From JBCCIM01 sp965263205 (GTDB lineage Bacteria > Bacteroidota > Rhodothermia > Rhodothermales > JAHQVL01), in assembly GCA_965263205.1 (NCBI GenBank), contig CBDHHF010000030.1:186001-250000 (forward strand): 64,000 nucleotides of DNA. Reading direction: 5' to 3'. A model generated the notes under the pieces. It was not told where the DNA came from, searched no databases, and was given only the letters and a program-made list of their open reading frames with translations. Made by a program: the position numbers and the translations under genes. The first letter of the stretch is position 1; every line of letters begins with the position of its first letter. This document shows, piece by piece, positions 1-7,756 of the stretch.

Positions 1-197
1 ACTGCACCGCCAACCACCGCGTCCTCCTGCATCAACACCACGTTGGCAAGCTCAATGGCCTGGCCATCTGTGTCGTCGCTCACAAAGCCGCTGAGCATCG
101 TAGGCTGTGGCGGAAGTTGTGCCTGGGCGCTGGAGCATAACACGAGGCTTTGCACAAACAGCGCCAACAGAAGCAATAGGGGGCATGTGTTTTTCAC
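1..197 (-). CDS. Carboxypeptidase-regulatory-like surface protein, N-terminus (partial)
   Basis: The window opens inside a minus-strand gene, and only its first 65 or so codons are visible. A GTG start at 195-197 gives a signal peptide (KNTCPLLLLLALFVQSLVLCSSAQAQ), followed by LSGFVSDDTDGQAIELANVVL. That is the start of a carboxypeptidase-regulatory-like beta-sandwich as found at the N-terminus of Bacteroidota TonB-dependent receptors and related outer-membrane proteins. No in-frame ATG lies upstream before a TAG, so GTG is the best start. The C-terminus is off the window, so the receptor class cannot be decided. It is likely exported and outer-membrane associated. Confidence 0.6.
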   Translation of the reverse strand, partial: MKNTCPLLLLLALFVQSLVLCSSAQAQLPPQPTMLSGFVSDDTDGQAIELANVVLMQEDAVVGGA

Positions 198-819
198 TTG
201 CTGTGGCTTGGTAGGGTGAGCATACAGCGGTGCCAGATCGCTCTATATAGTATTAGCGTTCAGTAATATAGGTGATGAACATGCAAAAAACTGCTCGCTA
301 AGGTGCAAAAAACTGCACATTGGTTGATAGTATATGCGCGAAGAAAGCACGAGTCATTTGCAGGAAGGACAACTCGTCTTGGGATCCGCAGTGGTGGAGT
401 GTGTTTGAGTGGTCACTGTTATTTTATCCTGAAAAAAAGCCGGCATCCTTAAAAAATTTTTATTTGTCTGCCTGATGCCAGTTTTTTTCATTTTGGGAAA
501 GGTTATTTCCAGTTGTTTAGTCGGCTTGTCAGGCAAAAAGCAACCGCACTAACATAGTAAAACCGCCTAAACAGTGTGAATAGTGCGATTCGATCAAGGG
601 GGTATAAAAAGTCGAAATTTTTTTGGTGTATGGTAGTCACTAAAAAAATCTATCGTGTATTTAAGCTGTTGTTATAACATACATCTCTCTGCAAGGCCGG
701 CAAACGAAGATGGGCAGAGCATCTTCCCGCTGACCACCCCAAATGTGTTCGTCCAATGTAATCCTGCTCTGGGGTTCTGATGTTGGATTCATAATCACCT
801 AATACCCTTTATTGTAAAA
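198..819. other. Intergenic region, no gene seen
   Basis: This AT-rich gap between divergent genes has no convincing reading frame. A 60-codon frame on the minus strand (354-536) has no homology I recognise. TGCAAAAAACTGC occurs twice (282-294 and 304-316). Promoters for both flanking genes must lie here, but I cannot place them with confidence. Confidence 0.5.
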
Positions 820-1377
820 ATGATTTACCGTTTTTCCGTACTAGCTTTTGCCTTCCTTTTTCTCGTCGGTTGCTCTGATCCTATCAGCGTTGACTCTGAA
901 GCCCCTGTAGCAGAACAAGGAAGATTTACACCGCCAAACCCAGCTACCAAAAACCTGACAATCGCTGATATCGTTGTTGCGCAGGTAGAAGGAAACGGCG
1001 AATTTGAAACCCTTCTTGCAGCACTTGCAGCTGCTGACCTGGTTGACGCTGTTTCTGGTCGTTCAATCTTCACAGTATTCGCCCCAACGGATGCTGCATT
1101 TGCCAAGCTTGGTTTGAATCCACATAACGTGGGTGATGCATTTGACAAAGAGACGCTGTCTAACATTCTCCTGTACCACGTGGTACCAGGCCGTAAGGTT
1201 GCCAGCATCGTACTTGGTGCTGAGTCGCTGATGACAGCACAGGGTGGCAAAATCAAAGTTGACGCTGAAAACGTGCAATTGATCGACCAGCAGGATCGCT
1301 CAGCTGGTTTCGTATATACCGATATCGCTGCACGCAACGGCATCATCCACGTGATCGACACCGTAGTGCTTCCATAA
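820..1377 (+). CDS. Fasciclin (FAS1) domain lipoprotein
   Basis: A 185-aa lipoprotein. Residues 1-18 form a lipoprotein signal with lipobox LVGC (Cys18), so the mature protein should be lipid-anchored in the envelope. Residues about 45-185 form a single FAS1 domain: an H1-like block TVFAPTDAAFAKL near residue 85, the YHVVPG motif near 120 and an H2-like end GIIHVIDTVVLP. FAS1 domains mediate adhesion or carbohydrate and protein binding; no enzyme activity is expected. It is a single gene with a strong terminator right after it. The size is typical for one-domain bacterial FAS1 proteins. The family call is firm; the ligand is unknown. Confidence 0.9.
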   Translation: MIYRFSVLAFAFLFLVGCSDPISVDSEAPVAEQGRFTPPNPATKNLTIADIVVAQVEGNGEFETLLAALAAADLVDAVSGRSIFTVFAPTDAAFAKLGLNPHNVGDAFDKETLSNILLYHVVPGRKVASIVLGAESLMTAQGGKIKVDAENVQLIDQQDRSAGFVYTDIAARNGIIHVIDTVVLP

Positions 1378-1418
1378 CGAAGCCTTTGAAACTATGCACC
1401 GCATAGCTAGCTGATCGA

Positions 1419-1451
1419 AAAGCCCTGGCAGTTGTACTGCCGGGGCTTTTT
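1419..1451 (+). terminator. Rho-independent terminator after the FAS1 gene
   Basis: AAAGCCCTGGCAG and CTGCCGGGGCTTT pair around a TTGTA loop, with a G-T wobble, and are followed by seven T residues. It lies about 40 bp after the FAS1 stop codon. Confidence 0.88.
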
Positions 1452-1816
1452 TTGCATGGGTCCGGGGAGGCGTTTTATGTAACCAAGGACCGATATTTCC
1501 GTACATAAACTTCCGCTTGGCACATACATTTTTCCTGACTGCCTGGTCATCTAAAAACACATGCCGCTACACGTCTCAAATTATTGGATATTCAAAACAT
1601 CCTGCCCTAGAAGAGCATGGCTGGCCCAGTTTAATACCCTTTCTGAACGCAGCTAGCGCTGAGCCGTTATGGGTGCAGCACCCAAGCGAAGTACGTATCT
1701 GCCTTTTACCGTTTCCATGCCTGTACCGTGACCATGCCTTGACGATAGGCAGGGGATTCTTGCGTCTGTTCAGGCAGGGGGTGTATCAACAAGAAAAACG
1801 TTTTAGACATAGATCC

Positions 1817-2806
1817 ATGACCGTAACCGAACTTGACGAACGCGAAGCAATTGTAGCAATTTGTCTGATGGCAGCGTTTGCTGATGGGAATAAAGACAAC
1901 AGCGAACGGGACCGACTGAAAGACATCTTTGCGAGTCTTGATGCTGATTTCTCTCCCACTTTGTATAGCAGTGTAATTATGGGGAAATTGAAGTTAGAAG
2001 ACGTCGCCCCGCTGGTAGAAACGCCGGCCATGCGCAATCTTGCATATGAAATGGCCGTAGGCGTATGCGATGCAGATGGGCAGACCTTAAAAGAAGAACA
2101 GGCTTTTTTAGATCAGCTTCGCGTAGCGCTGGGGCTAGACGTGGAAACGACGCAATCGGTTGACCGTGATGCGATGGCACTCGCTGCCATGCCCGTAGCG
2201 GGTGATGGGCCCGTAGAGCAGTTGCCGGCACCTGTACCGCCAATAGTTGAAAAGCCGCAACAGACTGCTGAAGATCAGGCCTTGAACCCCATGATCCTGA
2301 AATATTCGATCATGAATGGTGGACTCGAACTTCTGCCGCAATCGCTTGCGTCCATGGCAATTGTACCGCTGCAAATGAAGATGGTCTACAGGATTGGACA
2401 ACACCACGGCTTTCAACTTGATCAAGGACACATTCGCGAATTCCTGGCTGTTGTTGGGGTGGGCATGACCTCGCAGGTGCTAGAAACGTATGCGCGCAAG
2501 CTGGTGGGTGGCTTTGTAAAGTCGGCTTTTGGTAAAAAGAAGAAGACAAAGAAAAAACTGGCGAAGATGGCCGGCACAGCGATGGGTGCTGCGATGTCGT
2601 TTGCTTCTACCTATGCATTAGGACAGGCTGCAAGAGTGTACTACGCCGGCAACCGCCAGCTATCCACTCCAGCGCTCAAGCAACATTTTACGGAGCAACT
2701 TGCGCAGGGCAAAACGATGTTTGAGCAGTACCGTGGCGACGTGGAGCAAAGTGCGCGTAACACGGACCTGAACAGCCTGATGTCGATGGTTCGGAAGCCT
2801 ATCTAG
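1817..2806 (+). CDS. TerB-like / DUF697-like protein
   Basis: The frame is open from 1517, but the recognisable protein starts at ATG 1817 (MTVTELDEREAIVAICL), giving 329 aa. The upstream 100 codons look non-coding in composition and contain no domain. Residues 1-110 resemble the all-helical TerB fold (AAFADGNKDNSERDRLKDIF; AVGVCDADGQTLKEEQAFLDQL), which often binds metal through acidic residues. A proline-rich linker follows (about 140-160). Residues about 165-290 resemble the DUF697/YcjF membrane-associated domain (IVPLQMKMVYRIGQHHG, then two glycine/alanine-rich hydrophobic helices around a very basic KKKKTKKKL patch). It is probably membrane-associated; the function is unknown. Confidence 0.7.
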   Translation: MTVTELDEREAIVAICLMAAFADGNKDNSERDRLKDIFASLDADFSPTLYSSVIMGKLKLEDVAPLVETPAMRNLAYEMAVGVCDADGQTLKEEQAFLDQLRVALGLDVETTQSVDRDAMALAAMPVAGDGPVEQLPAPVPPIVEKPQQTAEDQALNPMILKYSIMNGGLELLPQSLASMAIVPLQMKMVYRIGQHHGFQLDQGHIREFLAVVGVGMTSQVLETYARKLVGGFVKSAFGKKKKTKKKLAKMAGTAMGAAMSFASTYALGQAARVYYAGNRQLSTPALKQHFTEQLAQGKTMFEQYRGDVEQSARNTDLNSLMSMVRKPI

Positions 2807-2901
2807 GCCAGCCTGCTGCGCCTGCGTGCAACCAGCCGCTCATCTTAGCGTGTATTTTGTATCTTTAAGGAGTCCCTTACACGAAAATTGAGTGGGTGTC
2901 T

Positions 2902-3453
2902 ATGAGTGTTGTTGCATGCAGGATTCTTCCCAATGGGTTTGAGATCGCTTCTGATTCAATCACGGTTCGTTGGGCTACCCAGAGCAAAGGGGAAAATACC
3001 AAGTTTTCCAAGTTGTTCGAGATAAACGGACTGGTGATTGGGAGTGTTGGCAGCGCTGAAGAAGCGTCGTTGCTGCAGATGTATTGCAAGACCCGGCAGC
3101 CGGCATCGTCCAACGATTTCGCTTTACAGGATCTGCTGGAATTTATGTCTGAGTTTGCCAACTGGAAGAAAACCAAGGTGAGCAAATCCGACATCACCAA
3201 CCACTACATCGTGGGCTTCGAGGGCAAGGTGTTTTCGATTGCCGGCTGGTTCATCCAGGAAGTGTTGACCTATGAGGCAATTGGGGCCGGAATGGACTAC
3301 GCGCTTGCCGCGCTGTATCTGGAGAACTCGGCGCATGACGCGGTGAAAGTAGCGTGTGAGCTTTCCATTTTCTGCGAAGAGCCGATTCAGGTGATTTCGA
3401 AAACGACAGGCAAGTCAACGGCGAAAGCAACGCCGGCTGCGAAGAAAAAGTAA
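2902..3453 (+). CDS. Proteasome-type Ntn-hydrolase-fold protein
   Basis: A 183-aa protein from ATG 2902 (a GTG at 2896 is an alternative). The N-terminal half, SVVACRILPNGFEIASDSITVRWATQS...KLFEINGLVIGSVGSAEEASLL, matches the layout of proteasome beta/HslV-type Ntn proteins: an early strand, an A-S-D-S turn, then an S-G-like GSVGSAEEA segment. The middle (HYIVGFEGKVFSIAGWFIQEV...YEAIGAGMDYALAAL) keeps the 'IGAG..YA.AAL' motif seen in this fold. There is no N-terminal Thr nucleophile directly after the start Met, so proteolytic activity is doubtful. The tail is Lys/Ala-rich (TGKSTAKATPAAKKK). It is a cytoplasmic protein, and a terminator shared with tmRNA lies just downstream. The call rests on fold pattern only. 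Confidence 0.6.
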   Translation: MSVVACRILPNGFEIASDSITVRWATQSKGENTKFSKLFEINGLVIGSVGSAEEASLLQMYCKTRQPASSNDFALQDLLEFMSEFANWKKTKVSKSDITNHYIVGFEGKVFSIAGWFIQEVLTYEAIGAGMDYALAALYLENSAHDAVKVACELSIFCEEPIQVISKTTGKSTAKATPAAKKK

Positions 3454-3483
3454 TCAGGCAGTATTAAAAAGCATATAAACAGA

Positions 3484-3526
3484 AAAACCCGCAAGTCATT
3501 GTTTATAAACAACTTGCGGGTTTTTA
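3484..3526. terminator. Bidirectional terminator between the Ntn-like gene and tmRNA
   Basis: AAAACCCGCAAGT and ACTTGCGGGTTTT form a 12-13 bp stem with an AT-rich loop. A-tract and T-tract flank the two sides, so it can end transcription of the plus-strand CDS and of the minus-strand tmRNA. Confidence 0.85.
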
Positions 3527-3530
3527 AATG

Positions 3531-3905
3531 TGGAGATGCCGGGAGTCGAACCCGGGTCCGAATGGAAGTACACGCAAGCCTCTACGTGCGTAGTCAACCA
3601 TTTGAGCTTCACGTAATCCGTTGGCCGGTTGACAAAGCCAGGACTACGCTAAGACTGAAAAGATTTCGCCCCGCCGGTTCAGTCGGCGCCATTGGGGCTA
3701 AGCTCATCTAAGGTTGATGCCCGAGACGCGACAATGAGCAATCAGTGCCTGCGGACAGATGACAGGGGTAGCTTAGGCTACGCGTGCCATCGCGAACGAG
3801 TAATCGTTGGCATTTATAAGGTTCTCAATAGTTTTTACCGACATATCGAGAGGTCGGACACGGCCACCTACTGCACAAACCACCCGTCGAAGCCAGAACA
3901 TCCCC
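3531..3905 (-). ncRNA. ssrA: Transfer-messenger RNA (tmRNA)
   Basis: About 375 nt. The 5' end GGGGATGTTCTGGCTTCGAC and the 3' end CGGGTTCGACTCCCGGCATCTCCA form the tRNA-like acceptor and T arms. GGGGATG pairs with CATCTCC with one G-U, leaving a discriminator A; CCA is not encoded. A tag frame inside (3773-3811, minus) encodes ANDYSFAMARVA and stops at TAA. tmRNA with SmpB rescues stalled ribosomes and marks the nascent protein for proteolysis. The gene is transcribed towards the shared terminator at 3484-3526. It is single-piece, not permuted. Confidence 0.96.
3773..3811 (-). other. tmRNA tag-peptide reading frame (ANDYSFAMARVA)
   Basis: The resume codon GCC at 3811-3809 is followed by AAC GAT TAC TCG TTC GCG ATG GCA CGC GTA GCC and TAA. 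The start ANDYSFAM fits the Chlorobi/Rhodothermota style tags. The end -ARVA differs from the usual -LAA or -MAA. Confidence 0.9.
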
Positions 3906-4088
3906 ATACTTGTAAAAGAACACTGTTGTCGAATTATTACGAAACGCCGAATCAATGGTTTCGATTTTTCGCTGTATCGACCAGCAGCTGATGTTCTTTA
4001 TGATTGCTGATTTGGGATTGTTGATCTGCTTTACACCCGTCATCCTGAGCCTTGCGAAGGATCTCTGCTAGATTGGCACATCTCTTAT
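3906..4088. repeat. tmRNA upstream region with one REP-like hairpin copy (4039-4064)
   Basis: The first part must hold the tmRNA promoter. From about 4010 the sequence turns into the repeat module seen at 33, 37, 38 and 39 kb: GGATTGTTGATCTGCTTTA, then a hairpin of the ATCCTGAGC-ctt-GCGAAGGAT type, then CTCTGCTAGA. Confidence 0.75.
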
Positions 4089-4553
4089 TTAGCTTCCTTC
4101 GGCCTTCAACCCCGAGCTGTCTGCCGGCATAGCCCCGGGTGCATACAAACCCTGTGCTTCTAGTGCTTCAGTCAAATCAGGTACAATTTTACGCTCGATG
4201 TTTGAGGGGATGTAAGGGAGCTTCGAACGCATGCGGAGGAAATTGTGGCGGTACGGATGGATCAGTACGCGCACGTACGTTTCGCCGATGGGGATCACTT
4301 CGAGGGAAGCTACGGTGTGATAAATAACCCAGCGGTTTAACGTGCGATTTTTGGTTTTGACGGAGTTGGGTGCGCTGGCCGCTGTGGTATCCCAGCCGGC
4401 TTCTTCCAGTGCAGCCAGAATCTTGGGATAGACATCTTCATCAACTGCCTGTACCTCATAGTCGCGATAGAGCGGACCCAGGTTAGGAGAGCAGCCCTGA
4501 GCAATCCACAACAGGCCACACAGGCAAACAAGCACGACAGAGGTCTTCATCAC
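4089..4553 (-). CDS. Small lipoprotein of unknown function
   Basis: 154 aa. The signal peptide ends in a lipobox (WIAQGC, Cys21). The mature part, SPNLGPLYRDYEVQAVDEDVYPKILAALEEAGWDT..., looks like one alpha/beta domain, with a repeated pattern of strand, helix and strand (VRVLIHPYRHNFLRMRSKL; ERKIVPDLTEALEAQGLY). No family is recognised. A proline and serine tail follows residue 140. It is a single gene read away from the tmRNA promoter. It is likely anchored in the inner leaflet of the outer membrane or in the cytoplasmic membrane. Confidence 0.75.
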   Translation of the reverse strand: MMKTSVVLVCLCGLLWIAQGCSPNLGPLYRDYEVQAVDEDVYPKILAALEEAGWDTTAASAPNSVKTKNRTLNRWVIYHTVASLEVIPIGETYVRVLIHPYRHNFLRMRSKLPYIPSNIERKIVPDLTEALEAQGLYAPGAMPADSSGLKAEGS

Positions 4554-4661
4554 GGTTGGGTACTGGTTCAGAAGTTACGCGAATCGTCATAGGTACTACA
4601 CATGTACGGCGATGTTCACGCAATGGCTTGCAATAAAAAATGCCCGCAAAGTCATTGTAGG

Positions 4662-4755
4662 CGGTGTAAAAAGAGAAACCAGGCAGCTGTGATCACCCAA
4701 AACACAGCTACCTGGTTATAAGAGGCCTCTATATGGTGTTTTATCTTTTACACCG
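4662..4755. repeat. Nested double inverted repeat in a gene-free gap
   Basis: Inner arms AACCAGG-c-AGCTGTG (4677-4691) and CACAGCT-a-CCTGGTT (4703-4717) pair around an 11-nt loop. Outer arms CGGTGTAAAA (4662-4671) and TTTTACACCG (4746-4755) enclose them. No long T-run follows, so it is not a plain terminator. The rest of the 4554-4923 gap holds no gene. Confidence 0.75.
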
Positions 4756-4923
4756 GGTCAACGCTGGAAAGGAGGCACCAGGCGTCGACAGGCTATTTCT
4801 ACTTCAACCGCTGTGCCATTCGCCGAAAAACAGGATAAAATGGTTGTTTGATGCTCCAAAAAGTCCATTTGACAGGTCAACGCGTCTGTGATTGTGTTCA
4901 TTTAACTGGACAAGTCAACACAA

Positions 4924-5727
4924 TCAACCAAGCAACTCATGCATAAACGCTGCCCCCATGGTGAGGTACATATACCCCAAAATAACAAGCACGAGGAGTG
5001 TGGTATAGCCAATCATGAGCATACAGACCTTGATGAAGGTTTTGATTCTGCCTGACTTGTACACGTAGCGCATCGCCATGAACATGTACACAAGTACACC
5101 TAGTTGTGATACACCTTCGACAATACCTTCCAGGACGGCGACCCAGGTGCGGTTTTCGCCATCGGGCACAAGTGAGATGCTGTATTCAAACGTGGCAGTC
5201 AGCGAAAAGACAATAAACAGCAGGGCATGCAGGTGTAGGCTATAAATCAGGTGCTCAGCATACAGTCGTTTTCGATACAGTCCCTTGAGCAGCAACGCAA
5301 AAGCAGGCACCAGGATAAAGAGAAAGCGAGGGAAGGCTTCAGGGAGGTGGGAGACTTCCTCTGGCAAATTCAGGTTGAACAAGAGAAGGTCCTGGATATT
5401 GAGCCAGGCTGCGAGCGCAAAGTACACGATACTGAATGAGAGGTAGAGCCGGAAAGGAGGGACGTATCGTGCGCGCTGTCCATTCAGATAGGCTTCAGTT
5501 AGCCGGCCCGGCTTGAATAACAACACCACAGTTTGGTAGAACCGCGCATCCAAATTCAGCACCGTGGCAAGCGCATCACGAACCAGCTGTCGAAACGGGT
5601 GCAGATGTGAATCGTGGCGCTGTCCGCAGGCCTGACAAAAAGGCCCCGTTACAGGTGCGCCACAATTGGCGCAGCGTGCAGGTTCTTCAGTTTTGGAGAT
5701 GACCGGGTCGGGTGAAGTTGCTTGCAT
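4924..5727 (-). CDS. DUF3667 zinc-ribbon membrane protein
   Basis: 267 aa from ATG 5725-5727 (MQATSPDPVISKTEEPARCANCGAPV). The frame continues upstream, but that stretch runs antisense over the COX24-type gene, so I reject the longer start. Residues 18-40 form a zinc ribbon (CANCG...CQACG). Then comes a conserved amphipathic block (HPFRQLVRDALATVLNLDARFYQTVVLLFKPGRLTEAYLNGQRARYVPPFRLYLSFSIVYF), which is the diagnostic DUF3667 motif. Four to five membrane helices follow. The family is common in Bacteroidota and its function is unknown. It is divergent from the ribosomal protein gene at 5908. Confidence 0.88.
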   Translation of the reverse strand: MQATSPDPVISKTEEPARCANCGAPVTGPFCQACGQRHDSHLHPFRQLVRDALATVLNLDARFYQTVVLLFKPGRLTEAYLNGQRARYVPPFRLYLSFSIVYFALAAWLNIQDLLLFNLNLPEEVSHLPEAFPRFLFILVPAFALLLKGLYRKRLYAEHLIYSLHLHALLFIVFSLTATFEYSISLVPDGENRTWVAVLEGIVEGVSQLGVLVYMFMAMRYVYKSGRIKTFIKVCMLMIGYTTLLVLVILGYMYLTMGAAFMHELLG

Positions 5728-5907
5728 GGTATTACAGATCCGATTGCAGGTCAAAGATAGGCGTTGCTGGATTCGAAAGCGATGCTGTTTGGCGCACGGA
5801 CGTGTTGAATTTGTTTGGAAACCGAACAGAGGGGTGTGCGTTAGAGGGAGGCTATAAAATTTTAAACCGGTTCTACAACCATTAACCATTAGGAAGGAGT
5901 ATACGGA

Positions 5908-6003
5908 ATGCCTTGTGGACGTAAACGTAAGCGGCACAAGATCGCAACGCACAAGCGGAAAAAGCGCCTTCGCAAAAATCGGCATAAGAAGAAAAACCGT
6001 TAA
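5908..6003 (+). CDS. AURKAIP1/COX24-domain ribosomal protein (bS22/mS38-like)
   Basis: A 31-aa, extremely basic protein: MPCGRKRKRHKIATHKRKKR, then LRKNRHKKKNR. This is the COX24/AURKAIP1 signature (KRKRHK-ATHKRKKR-R-NRHKKK), homologous to mitochondrial mS38 and actinobacterial bS22, which bind the small subunit near the decoding end. An AGGAAGGAG purine tract lies 8-16 bases before ATG, and a terminator follows at 6027-6064. The gene is easily missed because of its size. The family call is firm; the exact ribosomal position in this lineage is inferred. Confidence 0.9.
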   Translation: MPCGRKRKRHKIATHKRKKRLRKNRHKKKNR

Positions 6004-6026
6004 TTGCGTTTGGTACTTTGCGGTCT

Positions 6027-6064
6027 AAAGCTGCGGTCGGTTGTCCGGCGGTAGCTTTTTTTTT
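6027..6064 (+). terminator. Terminator after the COX24-type gene
   Basis: AAAGCTGC and GTAGCTTT pair with one G-U around a GC-rich inner segment, followed by nine T residues. Confidence 0.82.
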
Positions 6065-6174
6065 ACCGTGAAAGCGATTTATACAGCCAGTTAGACTGTT
6101 TTAAAGAAACTGGATCCTGAAAACCCTAGTTTAAGGCGTATTCCAGTTTTGAAGTTATAATCAAAAGGGCCTTT

Positions 6175-6510
6175 ATGAAGGAATCTAACGTTGGAAGTTT
6201 GGTTCGTGCCGGCGCTATGGGCGCACTACTGGGTGGTGCTGCAGGCTTTGCGCTCGGGATTTTGCTTGCTCCGGAAGAGGGGCAGAAAATCCGCCGCCGT
6301 CTGGCTTACCAGTTGGAAAACCTCGCAGACCAGGTGAATACGTTTATTGATCACGTGATCCACCCCGAAGCACCGGGCGACGCCCGCGTTGAGGGAGATG
6401 CGTTGGTTGCAGATGTCCGCACCAAGGCGCAGCAAATCCAGGACGATATTGATGCGTTGATGGGCGAAGTACGACGTCATGGGCCTGCTGGTGAAATGCC
6501 TGCCAATTAA
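6175..6510 (+). CDS. YtxH-domain protein
   Basis: 111 aa. The N-terminus has the YtxH (PF12732) pattern: a glycine/alanine-rich membrane helix (AGAMGALLGGAAGFALGILLAPEEG, residues about 12-36) ending in LAPEEGQKIRRRL, then an amphipathic helix (YQLENLADQVNTFIDHVI). The remainder is acidic and helical. YtxH proteins are small, general-stress-related and membrane anchored; the molecular role is unknown. The gene lies 70 bp upstream of yaaA in the same direction, so they may be co-transcribed. Confidence 0.85.
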   Translation: MKESNVGSLVRAGAMGALLGGAAGFALGILLAPEEGQKIRRRLAYQLENLADQVNTFIDHVIHPEAPGDARVEGDALVADVRTKAQQIQDDIDALMGEVRRHGPAGEMPAN

Positions 6511-6580
6511 TTTCTCTGGTGTTGCCGGCGCGTTGCCTGCCCGCCATGGAATCTTGTTCTAGCTCAATTGTACGTGGTGC

Positions 6581-7393
6581 ATGTCCAAAATTTCTATTCT
6601 GCTCCCACCCTCTGAAGGTAAAAATCCAGGTGGTAATCCATTTGCCCCGGATATGTTCGATTATCGTTCGTCTTCAACCTTCAACTATTTTAGCGACCTC
6701 AATCCTGAGCGCCGAAAGCTGATCAATGTGTTGCAATCAACAATTGAGCAGGGCGATGATCTTGAGGCGCTGTTTGGTGTTAAAGGCGATAATCTCGAAG
6801 AGGCCCTCGATAATAACCTGACAATATTTAAGGCGCCCCTGATGTCTGCACTGGACCGATACAGTCCCGGCATCATGTACAAGTCGATGGACTTTGCCGG
6901 TTTGCCTACAGGTGCCCAGCGCCGGCTGCTTGAGAATGCCATCATTTTTTCTGGCCTTTTTGGTCTGCTGCGCCCCGACGACCTGATCCCTAATTATAAA
7001 CTCAAAATCGACGCGACCCTCCCCGAACTTGGGAAAGTGTCTAAGTACTGGCGCGATTACGTGAGTCCGTTGCTCAATGAAACGTTAAAAGGACACGTGG
7101 TCTGGAATCTGCTACCCAAAGCACATCGCGATGCCTGGAAAGATGAGCATGCGTACGATCAGATGGTTGAAGTGGCATTCTATGATAAAGTAGAAGGAGG
7201 GGAGTTGAAGGCGCTTACGCATGGCGTAAAACCGTTGCGTGGCCAACTGGTCAACTTCCTCGTACGCGAGATGGTCGAGAACATCGAAGGTGTGATGGAA
7301 TGGGAGCACCCTGCCGGCTATACATACGATGAAAGCCGCTCGGTTTTCGACGAGGAAAAGAAAATGGCCACGCTGGCTATGGTTAAGGGGTAA
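6581..7393 (+). CDS. yaaA: YaaA/UPF0246 peroxide-stress family protein
   Basis: 270 aa, the normal length for the family (about 250-260). Family motifs are plain: ILLPPSEGKNPGG at residues 6-18, LAFxGxVY-equivalent region IFKAPLMSALDRYSPGIMYKSMDFAGL (about 85-112), FSGLFGLLRPDDLIPNYKLKID (about 124-146) and the basic VWNLLPKAHRDAW segment. E. coli YaaA binds DNA and lowers free iron under peroxide stress. Nothing here shows regulation by peroxide. It may be co-transcribed with the YtxH gene upstream. Confidence 0.93.
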   Translation: MSKISILLPPSEGKNPGGNPFAPDMFDYRSSSTFNYFSDLNPERRKLINVLQSTIEQGDDLEALFGVKGDNLEEALDNNLTIFKAPLMSALDRYSPGIMYKSMDFAGLPTGAQRRLLENAIIFSGLFGLLRPDDLIPNYKLKIDATLPELGKVSKYWRDYVSPLLNETLKGHVVWNLLPKAHRDAWKDEHAYDQMVEVAFYDKVEGGELKALTHGVKPLRGQLVNFLVREMVENIEGVMEWEHPAGYTYDESRSVFDEEKKMATLAMVKG

Positions 7394-7756
7394 TAGTTAA
7401 AGGGTAATGGTTAAAGGGTAGTTCAGCATGGGCTGTATAGCCATTCCTGCATAGCCATTACTGGAGAGCCAATCCCCTTGTGTTTATTTTACCCGGTACC
7501 GGATACCGACCAGGATTGTTGAACGTCACGTATTCGTATTATTTCTGATTGTCTACACGCCCTAACACCCTGCACCACCTACACCGCAGGCTTTAGACAT
7601 AACCGCCGATTCCAAAGCACAAACAAATAAATTTTGCAACTGTGCTTAAGCCTACGCAGGGAAACTGAGTGGTATCAGAAAAAGAACCTTAAACCTGCAA
7701 CTTTCAACAGCAAACCCATCAATCCCCCAGGATGTATGCGTTTGCCCTAAACCACC
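7394..7756. repeat. Gap with an 80-bp dispersed repeat copy (7669-7750)
   Basis: Right after yaaA come three imperfect copies of GTTAAAGGGTA (7383-7422). The last 82 bp (GGTATCAGAA ... AACCTTAAACCTGCAACTTTC ... GTTTGCCCTA) recur at 44041-44121 and in shortened form at 42221-42262. Otherwise nothing is seen; the udk promoter must be here. Confidence 0.7.

Noticed and set aside
354..536. 60-codon minus-strand frame near the window start
   Set aside because: No ribosome binding site, no homology and AT-rich non-coding composition.
1517..1816. N-terminal extension of the TerB-like protein
   Set aside because: Composition looks non-coding, no domain is present, and a clean start MTVTELDE lies at 1817.
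5728..5985. Longer start of the DUF3667 protein
   Set aside because: It would run antisense through the COX24-type gene and adds no domain before the zinc ribbon.
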